A stretch of 64,000 bases of DNA from Choanephora cucurbitarum (lineage: Eukaryota; Mucoromycota; Mucoromycetes; Mucorales; Choanephoraceae), in NCBI GenBank assembly GCA_025331435.1, contig JAIWNI010000010.1, forward strand, positions 186,001 through 250,000, read 5' to 3'. A model generated the notes under the pieces. The model saw only the letters and a program-made list of their open reading frames with translations, searched no databases and was not told the DNA's origin. Positions 37,038-46,402 of the stretch are shown piece by piece. The translations under genes were made by a program, and so were the position numbers. The first letter of the stretch is position 1. Each line of letters begins with the position of its first letter.

Positions 37038-38237
37038 TTAATAGGACTTTAAGTGGTCAGCGAGGGAAGGGACAACACTTTTTTTGTTTGCAGTTGATAT
37101 GTATGGTGCTAATAAAGTAGCCAATTCCTCAGCAAGAGAATTCAAGCCACTATTTCCAATAATAGCAATATCATCATTGTCGTCAAATAGTTGAATAATC
37201 CGTAGAAAAACAACTTTAGCCTTTGTTTCTTTGGTAAATTCGGACAATAGTTTTTCAACACTTTTTTTCGCTAAACGAGCACTTTCACCATCCCTCATGA
37301 CGGAGGTAGCTAAAGTAGCAAGCAACCTAGAAGATAAGGACCCAGAATTAATAGATGTGGCACCTTTACCATATGTGAATACTGTCATAGGTTGCTGTAG
37401 ATATCCATGAAATAATGTAGAGCGTGAAGAAGAGTAAGTATCAATTTCATGAAATCGTGTTTTAAGCTGTCGAAGTTGCATAAGGCGTGAGTGAGTATAA
37501 ATTGAATCCAAATTTGTTTTTTCACCGAGCGCCAAAGAGTCAGACCATGATTGCGAGTCGAGGTATAGCTTGTATTTTGAATGAGAATGAGGAGGTACAA
37601 CGAAATTTACGGTGTTGGGTCCGCATTCTGGCTGATCAACCAAGTTGTCAATACGTGCACTAGCGTTAAAGGGGTGGGCACCAAGTATAAGCTTCATGGA
37701 AACATTTTTTCCTTCTGTTTGGTACATAGTACATATTTCCAAATCATTGTGACCGAAAGACGGCACAGAAGTTGATTGCCGAGTGGATCCAGTAGAGCTT
37801 CGTTGTTCGGCGTGGTTATCAATACTAGGATCACGGCCATAAACTTCCAAGGCTAAAATAAGAAGACCACGATTATTTTCAGTATCAATAACTACAGATC
37901 CAATCAAAGCTCTTGCCACAACAAAACGCTGTCTTGGCTTGATCTCTCAGTCTTGATTCAGTACTTCGATCATGTCCTTGTTCAATTCGATATAATGTCG
38001 CTTTTTTAGGTATTGCGACATTGCTCCAAGTTCACCGATACTATCAACAGTATCACAAGTTCTAAAAGCACTTTCAGGAGATGAATCTTGAACTGGACGC
38101 CCTATAGTCAGTTTCGTGGGTTTTGCAAGCATCGTTTGGAACTGTTCAATGTGACTTGGAGACATAATTACATCTATTTCGTTACCATCTTCGTCAGTTA
38201 TTGCGACAGGTACAGCGTCATAAAAATCAGCAAACAT
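37038..38237 (-). pseudogene. Unknown protein gene interrupted by an in-frame TGA
   Basis: Minus strand. Two open stretches in the same frame, 38237-37950 and 37946-37038, are separated by only one TGA at 37949-37947; together about 400 codons. I recognise no family. The first part includes VPVAITDEDGNEIDVIMSP and QTMLAKPTKLTIGRPVQD. The second starts IKPRQRFVVARALIGSVVID and ends with a helical C-terminus (GLNSLAEELATLLAPYIST). An alternative is a 36-nt intron (GTACTG to GACAG, in phase) that would remove the stop, but this is shorter than any other intron here. It faces the MULE remnant tail to tail with 84 bp between them, so it may be cargo of the same element or an old host gene. No upstream exon could be supported. 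Confidence 0.55.
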
Positions 38238-38246
38238 CAATGCCAC

Positions 38247-40694
38247 TACGGCGCATATTAAAACTCAGTTTACATTTTTTATATGAAAACTTACATAATA
38301 TTTTGCTCTCACGGGCAGAATTTTAGTAGAGAAAGAAAAGAGCCAGTTTGAAAGCTAAAAGTGTCGATTTTTTTTCTCGACGCTATTTGGTGAGTTAGAG
38401 GAAGCACTCTGTTAAGTTTCAAGACGATTGGTGATGGTAAAGTGATCCAGGTTTTTTTTCCATGTCGATTTTCTTGAAGAAAAAATACAAAGAAAGAGAA
38501 ATAGCGGGTGAGAGAATATTTTTACTTGAATTGAAAAAAAGATGAGAGAAATTGAATTGATTCTCAGTGAATTCTCAAAAAGAGTTAAGATGGGGGGGAT
38601 AGTTACGAAAAGGGAAACGGATGATATCCTAAAAAAGAAAAAGGGGGGACAAGATACTTCCATATGGATGAAACATTTAAAGAGATTTAGATAGCGTCCA
38701 AATTTTAAAGGAGAGGCAATTTTAGAAGGATGGTTATATTGAGGATTTAAGTGTAGGTGATGTAAAAGAATAGAAATAAGCAACGAGTTGAGTAAAGAAG
38801 AAGCAGATGCAATAAGCCTAAGGGTGAAACGGAGAATATTTATTTATTGAAGCTTGTGCACCCTAACTAAGAAGGTAGAAGTGAATGTTATGGTCAACAG
38901 GATGAGTGGTCCTAACAAGTGAAGCATAAGTTATAGGATAATACTGTTTATCTTTTGTATGAAATAAAAAAGATATAAGAACGACAAGTCGCACAAAGAG
39001 AGCTTACGACTCTCTTTTTAATCATGCTGAGACTTGAATCATCAGTTTGCTGCAGTATAAAAGTTGTTGTTCATCGTCTTGAATTCAAAGCACTACTCTC
39101 TTTTTCTGTTCGTGAATAACTGGTTCAAATCAGGTAGCTGAAAGCGTACTCATGAGTTGCTGCTGTGCTTACTATCCTTTAAGAAACGCATAGAGTTAGT
39201 AAGGATCCTTTCGTGTAATTATATTAAAAGGTATAACCAGTTAGTTATGCATCAGTAAGACTTTTACGACAAAGGTATTCAATTGAAGGTGCAAACAATA
39301 AGCTGTTAAGTTAGAAAGAAGCAGAATATAAAGGTATTAAGAAAAAGGGAAAGGAAAAGGAAGTAAACAACAAAAGCCAAGCCATCTTAAATTAAAACTC
39401 TTTATCCAATTCTTGACCTTTTTAGGATTGCCTTCAATTGATAACAGAGACACAAGAGACAAAGCTCGGTTAACTTGACACATATACAAGATAATAAACC
39501 GGATCCAAATAGACAAATCACTTTTAAATCAAGACTGCACCTTCTTTAAATATCTCACATTTACAGTGATTAAGACACTTTATATTCTTAAAAGTGGCTT
39601 CAAATGGAGAGCGATAAATGCATACTACCGTCATCTCTGAATATGCTATCACTCTGGACAAACAAAGTTCATAAGATTGATAGGTAGTATAAGGTTGTCT
39701 TTTGTTGAAATCCAACTTTATCATTATATCCAAAGCCAATTCCCAAATCCTCCCTAAACATGAAGCTTATTTGAAAACCATTTGCCTTTACACTTTCAGT
39801 ACTCATTTGAAGCTATATGATATGATCCACATAATCAAATCTAGAATATTTGATAATCTTCACTATATGTTGAATAAAGCTGATCATATTCAGTAGAGTG
39901 TTGAATAGATATCCATTACCTTATCCAAAATGAGACTTGTAAACTGATCAGGTAAAAACACAATAGCTGATGTATCATCTTTCAATTGGCTATCATAATC
40001 TCTTACTCTGAGGGTTGTAGACAGGCTCACCAATATAGGAGTGATTGATTTGAGATAAATAACAGGTATAAGTCAATTATATTGGTCACTAACCCCAATG
40101 TTTTCTAATCAACGTAGATGAATAAGCATACAAATAACACATTCGATTTCATTCAGTTTGGCAGATATTTGAAAGAAGCATTGAAATGATAAGCAACAGA
40201 GGTTAAATAGACTGTGCTTATGTTAAAACGGTGCTTAATTCACTTTTTATTCTTTTACAACGGGGCTGTGCTTATGTTAAAACGGTGCTTACCAAATATT
40301 CAATCAAGAGGGGATTAATGTATAAAAGGTGGTTTAAGGGGAGGACAAGTTCAAGCTTTTCAATTATGTGGTGCTAAACAGTTAATGAGTCGACCGGTAA
40401 ATTTGGCAAGGAGAAACTCTGTAACATCTTTTACGATGCAAGTAGGGTGCTCTTGGATGTGGTCTTCAATGAATTAAGAGTGTTCCTCCGTAAGCCTCAT
40501 ATTGTTGCTTTTCTTCTTTATTTCAAATGCTAGCTTGTATCCTGGTAGTACCGTTCCTTCATTAGGTTTCGTTCTTTGTAGAAGCTATAGACCGTAATTC
40601 CAGTCTTTTTAGCAGGTTTAGGAAGCTTCATACTCTTATTTTGCATCAATGTAATTAATTGAGTAACTTGGGTTGGTTTGTATTTAGTTGATGT
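38247..40694. other. 2.4-kb gene-poor region
   Basis: No gene supported; open frames are short (71 and 64 codons near 39524-39896, 123 codons of T-rich composition near 38412-38783). It contains a perfect hairpin-forming GTCGA/TCGAC pair near 38367-38382 and a 26-bp direct repeat pair at 40212 and 40266 (listed separately). Mobile-element debris next to the MULE relic is plausible. Confidence 0.5.
40212..40291. repeat. 26-bp perfect direct repeat, period 54
   Basis: The 26-bp unit at 40212-40237 recurs exactly at 40266-40291. Inside each unit the heptamer GTGCTTA occurs twice. The 28-bp spacer is T-rich and unrelated. Confidence 0.85.
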
Positions 40695-41006
40695 CTACAC
40701 CATATCTGGAAGTGGTATTCCGCCCAAATCAAGCTCTTCCATAGCTTGTGCTAACGTTTCTATCTCTTCTTTATCAGACAATATAGAAATATCAGAAAGA
40801 TTATCCAATCGATAAAATGGTTTTTGCAAAGTTCCATCCGTAGCATCTTTTGGCTGATATTCAGTATCCTCAAAGTCAACTCTGTCGCAAAAAAAAATTC
40901 GCCATAAGGGAGATAGTGATAAAAAGGACAATTCTATTATTAGAGGAATATAGTTGACAGGAGCCAAAGTACATATGTCAATGAGCTTCGTACTTGAGAC
41001 ACTCAT
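40695..41006 (-). CDS. Hypothetical small protein, acidic C-terminus
   Basis: 103-codon open frame on the minus strand, no family recognised. The first about 40 residues are hydrophobic (includes NYIPLIIELSFLSLSPLW). The second half is acidic and more protein-like (VDFEDTEYQPKDATDG, LAQAMEELDLGGIPLPDM). A T-run followed by GCGACAG just before the acidic part looks like an intron acceptor, so the hydrophobic N-terminal half may really be intron and the true 5' exon may be elsewhere. I found no donor within the ORF in the needed phase. It shares a 150-bp upstream region with the nucleoporin gene. Confidence 0.45.
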   Translation of the reverse strand: MSVSSTKLIDICTLAPVNYIPLIIELSFLSLSPLWRIFFCDRVDFEDTEYQPKDATDGTLQKPFYRLDNLSDISILSDKEEIETLAQAMEELDLGGIPLPDMV

Positions 41007-41156
41007 GCTTTAGAAAGCTAATTATTCATTCATTTTAGTGTTTCAAATCAATTCTTCAGTGCTGCAAAAAAACTTTGAACTAAGAATCGGTCCATTAAAT
41101 ATCCATTGAACGTGTTTTCTTTTTATATTTTTATTTCTTATTATACCAATATAGTT
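41007..41156. promoter_or_regulatory. Shared divergent upstream region (hypothetical / nucleoporin)
   Basis: 150 bp between divergent start codons, AT-rich, ending in a T-rich leader with ATATAG just before the nucleoporin ATG. The role is inferred from position only. Confidence 0.4.
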
Positions 41157-43120
41157 ATGGCTTCGTTTGGTGGCTTTGGGTCTTCAGGTAACGTCTATGC
41201 ACTGTTTTAAGAAGAAGAAAAAAGTCGTGTTTAACTAGTAGTTCATTAGCACCTTCGTTTGGTTCAACAGCAAACACGCAAACTTCAGCTGGTACATTAT
41301 TTGGAGGTTCAGCTGCCAACACGTCTACAGCACCTTCAAACAGTTTATTCGGTGCTAGCAACAACACCAATGCTGCCGGAACTCTCTTTGGCGCCAACGC
41401 TAATAACTCTTCAGCAGGCACACTGTTTGGTGCATCTACAACACCTGCATCTACAGGTAAAGAAGAAAAAAAAATTTTTTTTATATTCAATGACTGAAAA
41501 ACAGATTCTTTTCTTTTTTTTATAGGTTTTGGTGGATTTGGTTCAACGCCTGCAACAAGTACAGCTTCGGGAGGATTTGGAGGATTTGGAGCAACTAGTT
41601 CAGCACCTGCAACTACAAACAGTTTTGGCTCAACACAACCAGCAGCTGGCTTTGGTGGATTTGGTTCAACACCTGCAACAAGTACAGCTTCCACTGGCTT
41701 TGGTGGATTCGGCAACACAGCAACAAGTGCACCTGCCACAAGCACAGCCGCTACTGGTTTTGGAGGTTTCGGTACCACACCTGCAACAAGTACAGCTACA
41801 ACTGGCTTTGGCGGATTTGGAGCTACACCTGCCACAAGCACAGCTTCTACTGGCTTTGGTGGGTTTGGGGCGACGCCCGCCACAAGTACAGTAGGAGGAA
41901 GTGGGTTTGGTGGATTTGGAACAACACCCGCAACAAGCACAGCTACTACTGGATTTGGCGGGTTTGGCAACGCAGCAGCTAAACCTGCTTTTGGTGGATT
42001 CGGAGCAACCAACACAACAAACAACAGTATGTTTGGCGCTAACAATCAGACAACAGGATTTGGTGGACAACCTAGCACTGGCTTCGGCCTTCAACAACAA
42101 CAGCAACAACAACAACAACAAGTGCAAGAAAAAGTATGGGAAGAACTTGCTCTTATTCGAGCTCGCTTTGATCCTACTTCAGCCAATTGTTATTTTAGAG
42201 TAAGTTCATATGCCATAGAAAGAAAAAGGAAACTCAGATAAGAATGTAGCATTACTTTTATAATATGGTACCTGAAAACGAAATTCATCTATACCGACGT
42301 CCCGAAAATCAAACAGAACAAGCATGGAACGAAGCCATGCGCAAGAACCCTGATCCTAAAAAGTAAGCTATCTTTTGAATAGTTGAGCATATACTCAACA
42401 ATCCCATTAGATATGTCCCTGTATTGGCTGTTGGATTTGATGACATTTTAAAGCGTATGGAAGTACAATCAAAGCAGGTCGAATTACACCAAGAGAAATT
42501 AAAAGAAACTTCTGAGAGACTGCAGTCTGTACAACGTCAATATGCTCTGGGCACATTGGTCAAGATTGAAGAACACAAACGTCGTCATACTGATTTGACT
42601 CAAAGATTATTGCGTGTAAAGTAAAAGTTTACCTCAATTGTATAAAGGAAAAAAAATAAGTCAGGAAATCTCACTAGTTCACTTTTAGCTCCTTAGATAT
42701 AGTTCTGTCCTTCGCTATAAAGGCTTCCCGCTGAATGGTGAAGAATCTACTTGCGTACAACAATTAGCTCAATTAGCTGAAAGCAGTGAAAGCCCAGAAC
42801 AACTGAATGCCAAGATGAATGCTTTATGGAATCGTCTCCAAAGTCTAAAGGCACAAATGAGTCAAGGTGGAGATAATCGATATGAAGTCTGGCGTACAGT
42901 GAGTGAAGAAGATACAAACATAATTGCTAAGGTAATGAGTCCCATTGATTTATTGTGGTTTGAGCGAGAAACTCATTTTTTTTTTTATTTCTATAAGATT
43001 TTGAGTGATGAACAACGTGGCATAAAGCACATTACAAGTATACTAAAATCGGATGAAAAGGATTTGGAGGCAATTGAAGCAGGATTGAAGGAGCGCCTCA
43101 GGCCAGATATGAGTACATAA
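41157..43120 (+). CDS. NUP57: FG-repeat nucleoporin of the central channel (Nup54/Nup57)
   Basis: Seven exons: 41157-41187, 41250-41456, 41526-42199, 42250-42362, 42411-42620, 42697-42931, 42998-43120; 530 residues. It is one of the three Nsp1-Nup57-Nup49 type channel nucleoporins forming the permeability barrier of the nuclear pore. Residues 1 to about 300 are FG repeats of GFGGFG, GTLFGA and SLFGA type with Thr/Ala/Ser spacers, made of tandem units (FGGFGxTPATSTA). A polyglutamine run (Q10) precedes the structured part: RARFDPTSANCYFRHYFYNMV, NEIHLYRRPENQTEQAWNEA, then coiled coils (MEVQSKQVELHQEKLKETSE, LNAKMNALWNRLQSLKAQMS). Frames antisense to the repeat (296 and 153 codons) are shadows of its low-complexity composition. 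Confidence 0.94.
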
Positions 43121-43226
43121 AAGAATAAAAAAAAAAAGAAAAATGCTTGATTATAGAATTTTTCTCTTTGTGCATTGTATCATGATATAAGATGGGGGAA
43201 TGATAATGTAAAATTATGTGTAAATC

Positions 43227-44816
43227 TTATATCAATTCTACAACCGATGTCCAGCCTTCTCTTCTTGAGTTTCTTTTAGCCCATCTAGAAAATCAACATA
43301 GTGAATAAATGTAACAAAAAAAAATTATGTTTGTGCTTACAGCTCAATTAGTTTATCACCATGAGGATTCTTCTCTGGGTGATACACAGCATTTGGAAGT
43401 AAAGTTTCAATAACTTTGTATAGAAAAGGCGGCTTCTTCTCAGTTACTTCATCTAAGCCAATGTTATTCATTTTTTTTTCATTTGTATCTTGTCAAAGTC
43501 TCTTTACCTGGTAGACGAGGACGAATGAAATCAAAAACACAATCAGGATTACGTTGGTGGCGCAATTCGACTTCACCTTCCTTTCGAAAGATCAACAGAC
43601 TCAATTTACTTTTGTTAAAGTAAGTATATTGACTTCGGTTGATTTGATTGTTCACATTCTTCTTAATCCAACAAAAATTTTCAACGTATTTGAATCCCCA
43701 ACTAGTAATGATATTGACAGCTTTCTGAAGCCATTCTTTCTCTAACCAAATAAAAATAAATCCTGCCTTCACTATCTTAGATACACCTAGTTGTGCCTTA
43801 TTGTTGAGAAGTCATAAGTAAGACATAGCTTGCCATCAGCTCTTTGAACTTACAAAATCTTCAATAGCTATCTTGCCTGGACTAGGTGGCTCTCCTGGTA
43901 ATAGAAAGGGCGGATCCATATAAACTGCGCTGAAATCTTGTCCATATTGTGTAAGATCAGTAGATAAGATTTGGTTGACTTCATGATAATGCGATCCATG
44001 GATAGAGATAGGTGAAGAGATGGGTCGAATGGAATTAGCCCAAGAAGCAGGGATAGGTCTAGGTGGAATTCGAACATAAGTAGGTAATGAAGGATCCATA
44101 TTGCTGACTTTCTTTTTGATAGTGAAATAATTGCCGTTTCGATCCTGTATCTTGATCTGCATAAATTTGTATTTAGCAATGATACTTTCTCGATCCACAC
44201 CACCACGCCGAACTCCAGGTTGTCTTGGCTCTTTCGCTCGTCTGTTGGTACGCTTGTTTATATTACTGATTGTCTCTGAAAATTCATCTTCCCAAAAACT
44301 ATCATCCACATAATAATATTCACTATTCCAAAGAGAGTGAGTGTTTTTTCGTTAAACTAATCGTTAGCTTCTCTTACTCTTCTTCTACTATTTCGTTTGT
44401 ACTGTTATCATTGTATTCAATTTGCCAAAGATCAAGTGCATCTAAATCCATGACATGACTTGTATCGATAGTGGCACTCTTTACAGTGAAAGCAGAGGTA
44501 CGCTTGAATACTTCCTCTAATTGCTCCTGAGTAAATTCAGATACAGGTTCCATCACTGTATCTTGTGTATCTGGAGTCTCTTCTTCAGCGGGCTGCTCTA
44601 CTTTGAGTGAAGAGAATTCCTTTTGGATGCGTTCCAATTCTTCGAATTTCTTCATGATGGCCTCTACTGATTCGCCATCCTCAACATAACCTACATAGTG
44701 AGCATTACTGTTTAACGTGAGTTTTTTCTTTTTTTGGTGCTTCATGTTGCTTTGTTTTACCTCACTTTAGTTCTAGGTTGAGCTTGTCTTCTTTTTCTTT
44801 TTGGACGGTCACTCAT
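43227..44816 (-). CDS. MT-A70 family adenine N6-methyltransferase homologue (DPPF variant)
   Basis: Six minus-strand exons: 44816-44761, 44707-44378, 44322-43854, 43796-43508, 43452-43341, 43284-43227; 437 residues. Residues 1-18 are basic (PKRKRRQAQPRTK). An acidic/helical region follows, then the MT-A70 domain from about residue 230: FSAVYMDPPFLLPG, KAGFIFIWLEKEWLQKA, WGFKYVENFCWIKKN, ELRHQRNPDCVFDFIRPRLP, and the C-terminal ELWAKRNSRREGW. MT-A70 enzymes methylate adenine N6 in RNA (METTL3/14) or DNA (MTA1 complex of ciliates and early-diverging fungi, METTL4). The catalytic motif here is DPPF (265-268) rather than DPPW, so this may be the non-catalytic partner subunit or an altered enzyme. 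Introns 1 and 2 are essential: they join the basic N-terminus and restore EYYYVDDSFWEDEF. Confidence 0.85.
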
Positions 44817-45220
<404 letters not shown>

Positions 45221-45226
45221 TGGTTT

Positions 45227-45398
45227 TGTAGAACACTACGTCCACTCCAATGTCCACTCCCTTCAGACATCCCTTTCCTTATTTGGGCTATGATTTGCTC
45301 ACTCCCTTTGGGCACCCTACCTAATTTCCTCGCCATGATAGTAGTAATCTTCCCCCCCCCCCATTTTCTGCTGTCCACTCCAACACTCCGTCCACTCT
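45227..45398 (+). repeat. Left terminal inverted repeat of the fold-back element
   Basis: Pairs with 45959-46129 on the other strand. GTCCACTC copies start at 45240, 45252, 45373 and 45390. It includes a C-run at about 45352-45362. Confidence 0.88.
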
Positions 45399-45465
45399 GT
45401 AGAATTCCAAATAAGTTGCGCAACAAACGGCTTCTATAAACGTTAATGAAAAAAACGTATGATAG

Positions 45466-45924
45466 TTGCAAAACTATTCATCTGCCTCATTAGCCCTAAA
45501 AGAAATGCCTCTAACACACTTATTTACTACAGAGTCTAATATATAATCTTGTCTATACTGGATGATTTGGTACTACACTGAGGGTGTTCGTCGTTATTTG
45601 ATTGAAAAAAAAAACCTAAATCTAAAGTGAAAGCACAAAGACTTTAAACATGTTCCTGGCATAAACCCACCCTTAACTTTTCTTCCTCTCAACTTACCAA
45701 AATCCAAGTCAAAGCCCGTTGCTATCCATTTTCAAAACGGTCATAATCTACACTGGTATGCTATCAGCCTAGGTGTCAATCAAAGCAATCTTCCTTCTGT
45801 TTATCATTATTTCTTTACGATTGATGGAAAAATAGAAGAGTACAACAATTATTGGAACAAATGGCGTCAATTTCCAAAGAGAAAAAGTCTCAAAACATCG
45901 CCTGAAATCATAACTTTAGAATAA
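45466..45924 (+). pseudogene. Degraded reading frame inside the fold-back element
   Basis: One frame reads through 45466-45924 with only TAA at 45544 and TGA at 45628 before its final TAA at 45922. The pieces look protein-like: ALKEMPLTHLFTTE, WMIWYYTEGVRRYLIEKK, then HVPGINPPLTFLPLNLPK, PVAIHFQNGHNLHWYAISLG, IDGKIEEYNNYWNKWRQFPK. The last, longest piece (97 codons) has no methionine, so it is not an independent gene. No frameshifts are needed, only point stops. I cannot name the family. It may be captured host sequence or what remains of the element's own gene. Confidence 0.5.
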
Positions 45925-45958
45925 ACAATATACTTACATCTTCATCAACAGCGAGAAT

Positions 45959-46129
45959 AGAGTGGACGGAGTGTTGGAGTGGACAGCAGAAAATGGGGGG
46001 GGGGAAGATTACTACTATCATGGCGAGGAAATTAGGTAGGGTGCCCGAAGGGAGTGAGCAAATCATAGCCCAAATAAGGAAAGGGATGTCTGAAGGGAGT
46101 GGACATTGGAGTGGACGTAGTGTTCCACA
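45959..46129 (-). repeat. Right terminal inverted repeat of the fold-back element
   Basis: Reverse complement of the left arm, with the matching G-run near 46000-46010. It ends at the TGGTTT candidate duplication. Confidence 0.88.
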
Positions 46130-46135
46130 TGGTTT

Positions 46136-46402
46136 TTTGATATGGTAAAAAGAAACCATCCTCACATTTGCTACAAATACTAAGACCTCAAATCTATTAG
46201 TAGCTATCAAACCATTCGAATATCACATCCTCCCTTTTGTAACCCAACAAAGAACTGATCTTAAAGTTATTTGATATATTTCCAAGAATCTTCAACAACT
46301 GAGGTAATGTGCTAGAAAAAAAGTTGCATGAATAATGTGTTCAATTTCTTAATATTTTATATTGATTTATTTTCTCTCTCTTCTTTCTTCCCATCTTCCT
46401 TT
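46136..46402. other. Short region between fold-back element and MLH1
   Basis: 267 bases. A 30-codon coding-like tail (includes NLLVAIKPFEYHILPFVTQQ) ends at a TGA near 46274 and lies outside the element. Otherwise AT-rich MLH1 leader. Confidence 0.35.

Larger units (their letters stand above)
45227..46129. mobile_element. Fold-back element of about 903 bp with ~172-bp terminal inverted repeats
   Basis: The left arm 45227-45398 and right arm 45959-46129 are reverse complements along their whole length. I saw only a TGTA/TGTG difference near the tip, one T/C difference and possibly one base in a C/G homopolymer. Both ends are flanked by TGGTTT (45221-45226 and 46130-46135), a candidate 6-bp target-site duplication. 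Each arm carries four copies of GTCCACTC, two near the outer and two near the inner end. The 560-bp interior holds a degraded reading frame rather than a transposase I can recognise. This layout fits a non-autonomous DNA transposon (MITE or foldback). The near identity of the arms suggests recent activity or gene conversion. Confidence 0.85.

Noticed and set aside
34591..38400. Terminal inverted repeats bounding the MULE relic and unknown ORF
   Set aside because: I compared the flanks by eye in reverse complement and found no convincing match; the element boundaries remain undefined.
39121..39135. GGTTCAAATCA, a tRNA B-box-like sequence
   Set aside because: No matching A box, acceptor stem or cloverleaf could be drawn around it.
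41155..42127. Minus-strand frames of 296 and 153 codons with PNPPKP- and cysteine-rich repeats
   Set aside because: Antisense translation of the nucleoporin FG-repeat DNA; the plus-strand gene model explains every exon.
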